Shown here: positions 9,719-19,920 of the stretch, in pieces
How positions within the stretch are numbered: the stretch's first letter is position 1
Layout: the number at the start of each line of letters is the position of its first letter
DNA from: Nitzschia sp. pyKryTriq1
Lineage: Eukaryota; Bacillariophyta; Bacillariophyceae; Bacillariales; Bacillariaceae
Direction of reading: 5' to 3'
Length of the DNA stretch: 64,000 nt
Assembly (NCBI GenBank): GCA_956465555.1
Contig: OY101120.1
Location: 372,001-436,000, forward strand
Notes under the pieces: generated by a model
Told to the model about the DNA's origin: nothing
The model's database searches: none
What the model saw: the letters and a program-made list of their open reading frames with translations, nothing else
Made by a program: the position numbers and the translations under genes

Positions 9719-10432
9719 ATGGGCCGTCGAAAACGCTGTCGAGACAGTGATGTCGAACTCACCGTGGAAGAAATCTACGACAGTCGACGACGACTTCGAG
9801 AACGATCATCATCTTCGGGTAGTGTAGATGAAGAAAAGAGTGAAGGCAAAGATACTGCTGCAGAGGCAAAGAAGGGCGAATTCTCGTCGGATCATAAGGC
9901 GAAGAAGCAAAAGGTTGAAAGTGAAGATGACAAAATAGACGCTTTCCGGAGGAAGAAGCAGGAGCGCAAGCAGCGTAAAAAGGAAAAGCAGGCGGAGAAG
10001 GCCAAACAAGCCGAGGAGCTGAGAGAATCTCGAAAGAAGCTGTCTCAACAAAAGGAGGCAGAGAGGAAGGAAAAGACGACAAATAAGAGCGATAATGGAA
10101 ATCAATCCTTTATTACAGTTCAAAAGGGTGTGCAATATCAAGACGTTCTGGTGGGCAAGGGACCTGAGGTTCAAGATCGCAAGAAAGTCCGAGTTGCTTA
10201 CACGCTTCGAGCCAAGCATCGGTTCGGAAAGATCCTCGATACATCTAATGACTTTGGATTCCGCCTTGGAAGAGGAGAAGTGATCGACGGGTGGGACTTG
10301 GGTGTCCAAGGGATGCGACAAGGAGGCAAGCGATACCTGATCGTCCCACCTCAAGCAGGTTATGGCAACCAAAATATCGGGGGAGGACCAGGTGCGACTC
10401 TTTTCTTCGAAGTGACCGTGCTGAAGTGTTGA
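9719..10432 (+). CDS. FKBP-type peptidyl-prolyl isomerase, nuclear type
   Basis: 237-residue protein. The N-terminal half is highly charged: KR-rich (MGRRKRCRD), then about 100 residues of K/E-rich coiled coil (RKKQERKQRKKEKQ and similar), fitting nuclear or nucleolar targeting. The C-terminal half (about 136-237) is one FKBP domain: GVQYQDVLVGKGPEV, VRVAYTLRAK, GKILDTS, then FRLGRGEVIDGWDLGVQGMR, GGKRYLIVPPQAGYG and GATLFFEVTVLKC. The core residues of the isomerase pocket (VIDGWD, the Y of GYG, the F of FFEV) are present, so it is probably active. Acidic/basic FKBPs of this layout act on chromatin and ribosome biogenesis in fungi and plants; that role is inferred. It converges with the kinase-phosphatase gene, with 25 bp between the stops. 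Confidence 0.9.
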   Translation: MGRRKRCRDSDVELTVEEIYDSRRRLRERSSSSGSVDEEKSEGKDTAAEAKKGEFSSDHKAKKQKVESEDDKIDAFRRKKQERKQRKKEKQAEKAKQAEELRESRKKLSQQKEAERKEKTTNKSDNGNQSFITVQKGVQYQDVLVGKGPEVQDRKKVRVAYTLRAKHRFGKILDTSNDFGFRLGRGEVIDGWDLGVQGMRQGGKRYLIVPPQAGYGNQNIGGGPGATLFFEVTVLKC

Positions 10433-10457
10433 ACAAGTCGTGAAAGTCTCATGGAAC

Positions 10458-13400
10458 TCACGCCACAAGAGCCACTATGCATACCCCGATGTTGTCTGTG
10501 CTGCCCCGAACAAAGGCATCCACAGCCAGCACCTCGGCGGCTTCTTGAAAAGCACCTCCATTGTTCCAGCTAACTCGATCCGTGGAGTCATAGGCGGCCA
10601 CAACTTCAGCGACCATATCCACTGCTTCTTGGTTTGACATGACGTCCCAGAGACCATCACTTGCCAACACAACAAAACATGGGAGATCGTTACGCATTTC
10701 CCCGCAAAGATCTTGGATTTCGTCGCGCTTCATGGAAGTAACATCAGGCGTGCGGCTCAACATCGGGGCCAACGCTGCGTCTCCAATGGATCGAGTAATC
10801 GCAAGAGTTCCGTTCACGCGATCCAGGCCTCCAGGTGATGAAAACACCGACCCGCCGCGTTCCAGAACCAGGGCGCGCTCTCGGGGATTCGACGCCACGT
10901 GATCGTTCGTTAGTTGGATGGCTGACAGGCCACCATCTTGATCCGTGGAAGACAAAACCGCCCTCGAGTCTCCAAGGCTGGACAATACAATCACATCGTC
11001 AGTGACAAGTAATGCTGTAGCCGTGGTACCACTTTGATCCATTGTCGGGGCCAGTTCAAGGGCCTTGAGAAATCCTTCATGTGTCTCTTGAAATGCTTGC
11101 GAAACGTTTCTCTCGATTTCTGCTTTCCAAGCGGACCCCTTTTCTCGGGCTACCTCTGGGAGCCCAGGCAAATGCCGGACCAACCGATCGAATAGAGTTG
11201 AAGCAGCATACTTAGATGCGAAGTTACCCGTGTGCCCATCAAACATTCCGTAGAACTGAATTTCATGGTAGAGATGAATCGAATGAAAATCTTCAATAGT
11301 GAGCCTTCGACCTTGGAGATCACAGTACCCAGATGTTGGATGGGCGGGAAGCATCGAATGTGTATTGATGCAGGTTGGCAGATTTCTTCGATCGTATGTG
11401 CAGAATTTGGCGTGTCGTCTTGTTGTAGCGTGTCGAATACACGAGCGCCAATCTGAAAAGGCCCGACCGCACTTGGGACAAATGAATTCTTGCACACTGT
11501 CGGCCACGATAAAATCGAGCCTCGGATCCAACATTTGGGATTCCAACGCATTGTGTCGGCCGGGAATCGGATCGAGGGATTCCCGTGTTCCATCGGGGCT
11601 GAGAAAGAAGGGATGCTGCAACGCTTCTGCTGCCGTGATCCGTTCCATCGGATCCCAAGCCACCAGCTGCCAGATGAGATGAAGCAATAAATCGGTAGAC
11701 GCATCAAATCCCATCCCAAGTGGATCTCGTGCTCTTAATGCCCGATGAAAGTCCTGCAAAGTACACGAGTCTTTGACCATGGCTGTCTTGTGAAGTGGGT
11801 CGCCGTGGCGGTACGGCCAGCTTGCCTGGTGCTGCTTGTTGGTGGAGTTTGGGACGTATATGCAGAACTGAGAAAGAGCCGCAAGATACAAAGCACGCTG
11901 TAACTCCTCATCGGTAGCTCCCTCTTTCTTCATCTTGGATGTCAGAAGAACGGTAGTTCTCTGATCTACCGAAAATACATTGGGGGTGCCCAATAACAGC
12001 TCCAAAGCCAAAACTCCGATGCTCCACGAATCGTAGCTCTGTGGTCTCCGTTTATCGAATGGTACCCAGTGTGGGTCGATATAAGCTTCGGGCGGTGCGT
12101 ATTCGTCCGTTTGCTCCCCGGGGCTTGGGCCCTTTGTGTACAAATTTTCATCGCTGTACTGGTCCCATCCGCTTGAAAAGTCCCCCAAACGACAGTGGAT
12201 ATGAGGCAGACGCTCCATGGCATATAAATCATCCAAGGGAATATCTGACAAACACATCACATTGCTTGGCTTGATATCTCTATGGACGATGCCATTCTCA
12301 TGCAAAACGGCGGCTGCTGAGAGGATTTGTTGTAGAACACTCCGAAGAATTTGGCGTCCGATATTGGGAATACCATCCGAAAATCGGTCACCTGGTTGAC
12401 TTTCCGTTTTGTTGGAGCGTCCTGTTTTATCACTCTTGTCATGCGAATAGAGGATTTCGATGGAATCCTCTTCTACGTCGTGGCCGTCGTAGTGGCCAGA
12501 AGGGTGTTGAAAGTCGCGGCTGGTCATTCGAAGCTGCGTCCACAGTGGGCTGTGTTGATACATGACAAATCCCCCCGAGGATACTGGTGCATACATGTAA
12601 TTCCGCAAGGAGGGTCCGGCATCTTCAAAGACGATCCACAATTCAAGATCCGTGCTACCAGTGGAAGATCCAAACGCACTAGGCAGCTCTCGAAAGAAAT
12701 GATCCACGTACGTTGTAAAAAGGTCATTTTCCGATTCCTCACTCAATCCCTGAATCCACTGACCAAAATGAATTTCTCTCAGTCCAGCTTCGAGCAATCG
12801 GTATCCCTGTTCAACTTTTAATCGTTTGAGAATCAACGGCTTGTCTTCATCACAATCATCACTATGGTCCTTAAAACGAAAGCCAGATTCTTCCCGCATT
12901 TTTCCATGGCGATAGTGATGATGATTTTGGCAAACCCGTCGACCTCGCCAGACTTGTCCATGCGATCCCCCAGCAAAGGCAGTACGTCCCATGGTGTATT
13001 CGGATTGTTTGCTGTTATCCCCATTTCTCCACCATGGATCGGTGAACGAAAACCACCATTTCCACCAGGTATCTTGATTGTCTGCGCCGTGTTGGCTGTC
13101 CTTTTCTTCAATCGCCTTGCAGCTTTCTTTTTCTAGCTCTGTTCCCCCTTCCACGAGCGCCAGACAGGTAGCTTCCTCTTGTTCTGGTATGACCGTTGTC
13201 GTCGCGGGTGGTGGGATGGAACCGATAAACGATGTTTCGGTGAGGGGGGCTTCCTCTTGTTGTTTCTGTTGATGTGTTGTAGAAATTGGCCTTACTCGTT
13301 GTTGAGATAGTCTCGAGGACGATAATCGGGCCTGTGGTGCTGTCGGTGAGGCATCTTGCCCCCCTCGTCCCAAGAGGTGATGATGATAAGGATGACTGTT

Positions 13401-14594
13401 CTCACCGTGATCATAACCTTGGTGATGGCTGTAATAGTAGACGGGCGTGTATGCATAATCCGAGTAGTGTTTGGGAGCAATTCCCAGTTCTAGATGCATT
13501 GGTTCCATCAATTCATAGGCCGTATCAAAGACAAAATGATGATGTGGAAAATCATCGCCTTCGTCGCCTAGTTGTTGTTTTTGTGGATGCTGCTGGTTCA
13601 CCAATGGCAGATGCTGCTTCTTGAGCGGATCATCACTGTCGACGTTTCTTCTTTCTGTCGTCTTCTGGTCATCATGATCATAGTTGTTATTTTGAAAGAC
13701 GTGCAATTTCATCCCTGCAAAAGAATGTCGAAACTCTCTACTCGCTCGGTCTTGATACTCTTTGCCGTGAAAGTATTGAAAATCCAGGTATTTTTCATTA
13801 TCTTGTTGTTGTTGCTGCGAAGAATGTTCTTGTGGTGTGTCTCGATTGTTATTCTTCACCAACACTCCATACGGATCTGTGTCCTCCGCACCTGCATCGT
13901 TGTCCTCGTCCATGTCGTCAATATCGATAGCACCATCAGCATGATTATCACCATCGTGATCATTCCAATAAGCAGCATGTGCCATTCGATGATGGATACG
14001 CCGCCCCGCTTCACTGGTTTGTGCCAAAAAGGCATGTCGCTGATTGAGATTTTGTGCCACCAATTTCGAGACGGAATGAATGGTCTTGTCATCATTATTG
14101 TTATTGCTCTTACTATGTTGTTGCGGTGACAAGTTCAAATGTAATGCCTGTCCGACCGCAGAATGATAATGCCCTCTCTCATTAACATCTTCATCAGCCT
14201 TGTTGTTTTTGATGGGTACCAGTAAAGATCTCGTCATTTTGGCAATCGAACGTTTCCATGACTGAAACATTCCATTCCTATGATGATTGATGTATTCTGG
14301 TACCAAACTGGTATCCTTGTCCTCCTTGAAATGATTAGAATTGTCTTCGATCTCCCCTTGTTGTTGCTGCTGCTGCTGCTGCTGCTGTTGCTGGGCCACA
14401 ACGAGTAATACTCCTCCCATCACCCAGAACACGACACATACGACCCAGGTTAGTTTGATCCTCCGTCGTCTCCTTCGTTGTCGGAAGCGTAACCGATGAT
14501 GATGATCATGATCATGATCACAATCATAACGCGATAATAGTGGAGATGATGTCTTGCTGGGGCGAGAGTTCGGTAATAGCAGGATGATGGTCAT
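10458..14594 (-). CDS. Membrane-anchored protein kinase / C2H2 finger / PP2C phosphatase fusion
   Basis: 1378 residues in one uninterrupted frame. N-terminus: basic RRRRRRIKLTW, one hydrophobic helix (VVCVVFWVMGGVLLVVA), then poly-Gln. Residues about 70-520 are low-complexity, rich in His, Asp and Gln. Kinase domain at about 535-1005: Gly-rich loop AGGSHGQVWRG, candidate Lys in LILKRLKVEQ, catalytic loop IVHRDIKPSNVM, metal-binding GDFSSGW (DFS instead of DFG), YAPPEAYI, and DSWSIGVLALELLLG. A C2H2 finger follows at about 1035-1065 (CPKC, 12 residues, HATTRRH). PP2C domain at about 1100-1378 with every core motif: FYGMFDGHTGNFAS, SGTTATALLV, SLGDSRAVLSS, LAITRSIGDAAL, LASDGLWDVM, GSTDNIGVCIV. 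Both enzymes look active. The first ATG is at 14594; upstream there is only a TTG. The positive-inside rule would put the catalytic parts in the lumen or outside, which is odd for ATP-using domains. Confidence 0.88.
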   Translation of the reverse strand: MTIILLLPNSRPSKTSSPLLSRYDCDHDHDHHHRLRFRQRRRRRRIKLTWVVCVVFWVMGGVLLVVAQQQQQQQQQQQQGEIEDNSNHFKEDKDTSLVPEYINHHRNGMFQSWKRSIAKMTRSLLVPIKNNKADEDVNERGHYHSAVGQALHLNLSPQQHSKSNNNNDDKTIHSVSKLVAQNLNQRHAFLAQTSEAGRRIHHRMAHAAYWNDHDGDNHADGAIDIDDMDEDNDAGAEDTDPYGVLVKNNNRDTPQEHSSQQQQQDNEKYLDFQYFHGKEYQDRASREFRHSFAGMKLHVFQNNNYDHDDQKTTERRNVDSDDPLKKQHLPLVNQQHPQKQQLGDEGDDFPHHHFVFDTAYELMEPMHLELGIAPKHYSDYAYTPVYYYSHHQGYDHGENSHPYHHHLLGRGGQDASPTAPQARLSSSRLSQQRVRPISTTHQQKQQEEAPLTETSFIGSIPPPATTTVIPEQEEATCLALVEGGTELEKESCKAIEEKDSQHGADNQDTWWKWWFSFTDPWWRNGDNSKQSEYTMGRTAFAGGSHGQVWRGRRVCQNHHHYRHGKMREESGFRFKDHSDDCDEDKPLILKRLKVEQGYRLLEAGLREIHFGQWIQGLSEESENDLFTTYVDHFFRELPSAFGSSTGSTDLELWIVFEDAGPSLRNYMYAPVSSGGFVMYQHSPLWTQLRMTSRDFQHPSGHYDGHDVEEDSIEILYSHDKSDKTGRSNKTESQPGDRFSDGIPNIGRQILRSVLQQILSAAAVLHENGIVHRDIKPSNVMCLSDIPLDDLYAMERLPHIHCRLGDFSSGWDQYSDENLYTKGPSPGEQTDEYAPPEAYIDPHWVPFDKRRPQSYDSWSIGVLALELLLGTPNVFSVDQRTTVLLTSKMKKEGATDEELQRALYLAALSQFCIYVPNSTNKQHQASWPYRHGDPLHKTAMVKDSCTLQDFHRALRARDPLGMGFDASTDLLLHLIWQLVAWDPMERITAAEALQHPFFLSPDGTRESLDPIPGRHNALESQMLDPRLDFIVADSVQEFICPKCGRAFSDWRSCIRHATTRRHAKFCTYDRRNLPTCINTHSMLPAHPTSGYCDLQGRRLTIEDFHSIHLYHEIQFYGMFDGHTGNFASKYAASTLFDRLVRHLPGLPEVAREKGSAWKAEIERNVSQAFQETHEGFLKALELAPTMDQSGTTATALLVTDDVIVLSSLGDSRAVLSSTDQDGGLSAIQLTNDHVASNPRERALVLERGGSVFSSPGGLDRVNGTLAITRSIGDAALAPMLSRTPDVTSMKRDEIQDLCGEMRNDLPCFVVLASDGLWDVMSNQEAVDMVAEVVAAYDSTDRVSWNNGGAFQEAAEVLAVDAFVRGSTDNIGVCIVALVA

Positions 14595-15380
14595 GATGAT
14601 ATCCCAGGGAACAGAAGCGATGCACTGGGATGGATACAGCACGTAATATAGTGTATACCGGTAGGACCCAATCTCCTCAGTTTGGATTGGACTACAGCAC
14701 TTCGCGTCTCCCAGGGAACAGATGTATTTTCGCAATAAAAGTTTCTCGGGGATACTCTCAACTACTCTGTACAAATCATGAAGTTTGAAGTTACATACAG
14801 TACATACCTGGTAGACTATACCAGTAAAGAATGGAATGGACGCGGACCATGGTCGATACCCCGGAATGGTCGAGGTGAATGTTGTGATGTTCGATCGATG
14901 CTATTACCGGTAAAAATGTACTGTAGTAGTACTGTACACGACGTTTCTCAACGATAACGCGCGCGGCTCGGTTTGAAAGCTGGATCAAGCTTGGAAGCTT
15001 GAGAGCTTTTGATCAACGTTCTGGCTTGAAAGATTCTGTGAGTAGTCGGATGAGTCGTCGTCGTTCCAACGGTCGCCTGCCTGCCTTGCTCCCTCGTTCG
15101 CTTGCTACACCCATTATCCACGCTACAGTACTCGTACTGTGCCTGCCGTACGTACATTTACACGTCCCACCGAGGTGGTAATAGCCATGCCGTGCAAGTA
15201 CCGGTACTTGCAGAGGTCAAAGTCATCCTTTTGTCATCACAATGCTCAACCGTGATACGGTAGGATTAGCATAGTTACAGTAGACTACCGGCAGTGCTTG
15301 CCTCTTTTGATTGATTGACGAATCATCACCGAGGAGTCTAGAGCTGGTAGAAAGAAAGGCAGCGAAGCGAATAGTCGTCA

Positions 15381-15416
<36 letters not shown>

Positions 15417-15640
15417 AGAGAGACAGCCCCCAAAAAATACTCCTCTGGTCACTTCACTTTTGCGGCGTCGCGCGTGAAAAAAGTGCCCATATCATTTCAT
15501 ACGAGTAGTATTGGTTTGGTTTGGTGTGTTTTTGTTTGTGGCGGGTGAGAGTTGTTTTTTGTATAATATTGTGATCGTTGTTGTCACATCTGCATTGTGT
15601 ATAACGACCAAAACAATAACAAAAACAAAAATCTACCAAC
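14595..15640. promoter_or_regulatory. Divergent promoter region, kinase fusion and golgin
   Basis: About 1 kb between two genes transcribed away from each other. No gene recognised. It holds GTAC/CCGGTA tracts (about 14800-14940 and 15120-15215) and a GAGC/GAGT tandem repeat at 15384-15422. The stretch just before 15641 is A-rich with (CAAAAA) runs, like a 5' leader. Confidence 0.5.
15384..15422. repeat. Short tandem repeat (GAGC/GAGT)n
   Basis: A run of four-base units, GAGC passing into GAGT and then GA, in the golgin upstream region. Typical simple-sequence slippage. Confidence 0.85.
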
Positions 15641-18600
15641 ATGTGGGGCAACTTGGGCCAATTCATGGACAAGGCCAAAGATTTGGCGGCCAATTTGGAC
15701 CAACAAATCAATGACTCGGTTGGATTGGATGCCGACCCTTCTTCTGCTTCTTCTACTTCCGCTGCTGCTGCGATAACGACAACCGCTCCCATTACCACCA
15801 CCGCTGCTGCTGCTGCTGTACTTCCGGAAACTATCTCAGATACTTCAGGCGGCGGAGGAGGAGATGCGTGGAATGATGATTTTGACTTTGATGATGATGG
15901 GGAGGAGGAGGATGGCGATGGTGATGGTGACGACCAAGTTGCTGACCAAGCGACACCATCGGCGAAGGAAGAGGAAGAGGAACAAACGTCGGAACAACAA
16001 CCTTCGGCAATAGAACCACCGCAAGAGGAGGAGGAACAACCACCACCACAGGAATCACCTCCTGCTCAAAGTATACAACCAGAGCCTCCCGTCAATGTCG
16101 ATAATTTCGAAATGGGCGGACCACCACTTCCTGATCCGATCTCACCCACTCAAGAGGAACAAGGCTTTGATGATGTGAGAGGTGAGGAGGAGGACGACGG
16201 CGACGACGACGATATTATTCTGGATGATAAAGTTGTCAACAACAACAACGACGACGACGACGACGACGAAAATATGGATACAACACACAATGTCCAAGAT
16301 GATGATTCATCTGTGGTGCAAGAAGAGGAAGATACAGCTGTAGTGGAAATCCAATCATCACCATCGCCGGCCTCGCCTACGACGACGACGACGACGACGA
16401 CTCCTAATGCTGCATCTCCATCACCCAATAAAACAGACGAATCATCATCGCCTCTACGCACTTCTTCACAATCCTCGCCCTCATCCCCCCAACCATCGTC
16501 ATCGCCATTACCATTGAATGTTACTTCTTCTTCTCCTACTTCTTCGCCCTCTACTGCCGGGCAACAAGAACATCAGCAACAGCAACAACAACAAAAGTCC
16601 TTGCCAATATTAGGAAAAGGTCCTGCCTTTGCTTCGAGCATGTTCAGTTCCTTGGCCCATCGAGCGGAATCTTTGGCGCATCAAGCCGAATCGTTGGTTC
16701 CTATTCCGGGAAGTCCCAAGAGCAGCAGAAATACAAGTCATACTGGTGCTGCTGTGGTGACTTCGTTGTTTTCTTCCTTTGGAGGAGGAGGAGGAGGGAA
16801 AACCACCACCCAATCCACAGCCGAAGAAGAGGATGAACATTTTCTACAGGAAAGTGCTGATACTGGATGGGTAGAGGAGGAGGAGGAATTGGATCTAGAA
16901 GAAGACGTGGATGGTAACGAAAACGAAGAAAATGGCCATTCATCGCCGCAAAAGATGGAATCGCCCAGCAGAAGCAGCAGCAAGGACACGGAAGAGCAAG
17001 GGGAAACAGTCGATACTCCTCCTCCAAAGGAAACACCGACAACTGACGTTTACCAAGAGGAGCCTGAACTTGTGGATCGAGAAGAATCTATATCGTCACC
17101 ACCTCCACAAACGAAACCCTTGGGACCCACTGTTTCTTTAACGACTAGCAATAATATTGAGGACGATCCGCGATATCAGGCGTTGTTACAGCAATTGAAA
17201 GCTCGAGAGGAACAGTTGAGCAATAAATCGACACAAATGACCCAGCTGCAAGATCTCATGGAACAACAAGAACGCGACCTCAAACAAAAAGTGATGGATA
17301 CCAAGGAGGAAGCCAAAAAACGAATTCTTCGAGCCAAGGAGCGTTACGAGGCCGCCGAAGCCAAGGTTCAACAATATCAATCCTCCTCCAATGCGGATGT
17401 CACCTCGCAAGCCCAGCTCATTCAAGCACTGCGAGAAGAAGGAGAAAAGCTGGCACACAAGCAAAGCGCTATGGAACAAGCAGTCCGAGCGGCCAAAACG
17501 GCATCTCGGGATTTGGCAGAACAATTGGAGGAGGAACAAGCAGCCAAGGCCAAAGCACTGGAAAAGATTACCAAACTGGAATCGGAACTCAAGAGCACCA
17601 AGGAGTCCTTGTCGGCTGCCCGCAGGGGAGAATCACAGGCCGGTAAATTGGAACAAGATCTCATGTCGGCACGATCGGACGCCGAGCTTAAGGCGGCTAC
17701 TATTTTGTCCTTACAGCAACAAGTCAAGGAACTGACAGCCGAAGGAAAAGAGCTGCAAGAAGAACTGAAGCGATCTAGAAAGGAGGCTCAGCAGGCAGCA
17801 CAACAAGAAAAGAAAACACTACGCCGAGAGCACCATGATACCATTAGTGATTTGGAAACGAAGTTGCGAACGACAGAGAGAGAAGCGGGTGTGAGAGAGG
17901 ATGCCCTACGGCACGAAGTCTCGGAGCTACGAAAGCGATGGCAGGATGCCGTTCGGCGAGCAGATGGTACGTACTGGGTTATTGTGGAACCCCTGTATCG
18001 ATGCACAGAATCCTCCTTGCTGGCTTGCTATATTAGATGTGTTGTACTGACGTGTTATTTTTGACGTAACCTTGTGTCATATTTTTCAGCCTCGTCTATG
18101 GACGTCCAATCCAGTACCGCGCCATTGTTGCGACAGTTAGAGAGCATGGAGCGCCAGAGTCGAGTACGGGCTGCCAATTGGACCGAACTGGAAAATCGAC
18201 TTCGATCGGAATTGGAGGAAACCGTCATCCAAAATGAAACCCTTTCCAAGGAACGATCGGAATTCAAAACCAAATATACTCGTCTGGAACGATCCATGAA
18301 TGAACAAGAACAAGAATTGAAACAATCCAAGCGAATCATCGAGGAACAAACCGTAAAAGTTACCAAATTGGAAGCTCAACTCGAAGAAATGCGGGCACAG
18401 ACTGAAAAGCGAGAAGAAGAGTACACCAAGGTGGAACGCCTCGCCAACGAGGGTGTCATGAGGGTTCGCAGTGAAATGACCCAGACTGTAGTTGATAGCG
18501 AAGAACGCTATCGGGGCCAAATCGAAAAGCTAGAAAGCGACCTCCGAGTCGAGCGCGATAAAAGAAGTCAGCTGGAAAAGCAAGTGGAACAATTGTTGGA

Positions 18601-19204
18601 AAATGCGGGTATGATTGTGGCCCCGCAAGCTCAAGAAAGCGTGCGGCGAGAAGCTAAACCGAAGAAGTTACGTCAAGCCCAGGGACAAGCTGAAATCTTG
18701 GCGGGAGCACTTGGCTTTGATAGCGACACTGATGATGATGATGAAGACGCAGAAAGCTTGGGGCATCCAATGGATCGCGGCGATAAAGGGGGCAGCGGTA
18801 GCGGTGGTGCAGGAGGATTGAACAGCTTTGCAGCCTTGGAACAACTCACATCCAGCCTCCGAGCAGCCAAGATGGAATTGGAGGCCCTGCGGCGGAACCT
18901 CCGAGAATCGGAGAAAGTGCGAGAATCTCTGGTCGAAGAGCTCGGTGAATCACTCTCCGCCAAGGAAAAACTGCCTCTTTTCGAGGCCAAGGTCAAGGAG
19001 CTTAGCCAAGACAACCGTGAGAAGGAGTTGGAGATCCAGGGACTACGAGAAGACATTGCCGACGTCCGAGAGATGTATCGTACACAACTGAACGTGCTTC
19101 TGGAGGAAAAGGCGTCACAGATGATGGCTCCCACAGCCAATGGTGGATCCCAAGCGAAACCCGTTGAAGCGGAATCTGAATCAATGCCACCGGTATCTAG
19201 CTGA
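15641..19204 (+). CDS. TMF1: TMF-type golgin coiled-coil protein
   Basis: Two exons, 15641-17966 and 18090-19204, give 1146 residues. The intron (17967-18089, 123 bp) begins GTACGT and ends TTTTTCAG. It splits an Ala codon and restores the reading RRADASSMDVQ then STAPLLRQLESMERQ, the very conserved segment of TATA-element modulatory factor (the TMF/ARA160 golgin). Layout: an N-terminal amphipathic start (MWGNLGQFMDKAKDLAANL), a long acidic and Ser/Pro/Thr low-complexity region to about 510, then nearly continuous coiled coil to the end with the TMF C-terminal domain last. Human TMF1 is 1093 residues, so the size fits. The family tethers vesicles at the trans-Golgi and binds Rab6 through its C-terminus. 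A 35-bp piece of exon 2 is copied at 21245-21279. The gene converges with the VOC gene, 86 bp apart. Confidence 0.9.
17967..18089 (+). other. Intron of the golgin gene
   Basis: 123-bp GT-AG intron, phase 1, with a T-rich stretch before the CAG. Reading through it gives a diverged, hydrophobic extension and a stop, while splicing rebuilds the conserved TMF segment. Confidence 0.9.
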
Positions 19205-19290
19205 GCAAGGTCGACTGAGATAAAAGTTGCTAAGTGCTGGAATCTTCGTACATGGTTAGCTACCTACTAGTGATATGCTCTCCTGAAAAA

Positions 19291-19920
19291 TTACTTGTTC
19301 GCCACATTGTACTTTGCAAAAAGGTTTTCAACCTTGGTCATGGCCTTGAATTCAAGGTTGTTCCCAGAGGGATCTTTGAAGAACATGGTGTATTGTTCCC
19401 CTGGTTGTCCCTCGAACCGCAAGTGTGGCTCTATTATGAACTTTATTCCATGTTCCCTTAGGCGGGCGGCTAGATCATGAAATTCATCCACAGTCAAGGC
19501 CAATCCAGCATGAGGGACCGGGACTTCGTCTCCGTCGACAGGATTGTAATAATCTTGGCATCGGTAGTCGTTCCCAACCCAGTGACACACAATTTGATGG
19601 CCGTGCAAACTGAAGTCTTGCCACTTTTCGGAGGAGCGACCTTCGGCACATCCCAAGACATTTCCGTAGAAATCCTTTGCCAGATTCAAATCGTGAACTG
19701 GAAAGGCGTAGTGAAATGGAGATCCCGGTGCTGGAGTATCCAGCGTTTCGTATTCTGTGCTGCCACTATTTGTATGAGTACTGGTAGCATCAGTGGAGCC
19801 ACCTCGGAGAGCGAACAATGCAGCGGCTGACGTCGACGTGGAGGTGGGGCCAGTTCGGCGTGCAGCCGCCGCTGCCAATGGCATGGTCAAAGAAGCCGCT
19901 GTAGTAAAAAGACGAAACAT
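19291..19920 (-). CDS. VOC-superfamily (glyoxalase/dioxygenase-fold) protein, organelle-targeted
   Basis: 209 residues. An N-terminal Ala/Ser/Thr/Arg presequence of about 65 residues (MFRLFTTAASLTMPLAAAAA) suggests mitochondrial or plastid import. The VOC fold follows at about 68-200 as two beta-alpha-beta-beta-beta halves: FHYAFPVHDLNLAKDFYGNV and LGCAEG; QDFSLHGHQIVCHWVG; HAGLALTVDEFHDLAARL; then YTMFFKDPSGNNLEFKAM. The His of PVHDL, the His of PHAG and the Glu of NNLEFK stand where VOC metal ligands usually are. Relatives include glyoxalase I, fosfomycin/bleomycin resistance proteins and extradiol dioxygenases; the substrate is not predictable. The ATG at 19920 is the first in frame and precedes the presequence. 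Confidence 0.85.
   Translation of the reverse strand: MFRLFTTAASLTMPLAAAAARRTGPTSTSTSAAALFALRGGSTDATSTHTNSGSTEYETLDTPAPGSPFHYAFPVHDLNLAKDFYGNVLGCAEGRSSEKWQDFSLHGHQIVCHWVGNDYRCQDYYNPVDGDEVPVPHAGLALTVDEFHDLAARLREHGIKFIIEPHLRFEGQPGEQYTMFFKDPSGNNLEFKAMTKVENLFAKYNVANK

Noticed and set aside
9809-10468. Minus-strand ORF of 219 codons opposite FKBP
   Set aside because: Leu/Phe-rich mirror of the Lys/Glu-rich coiled coil, with no start or domain of its own.
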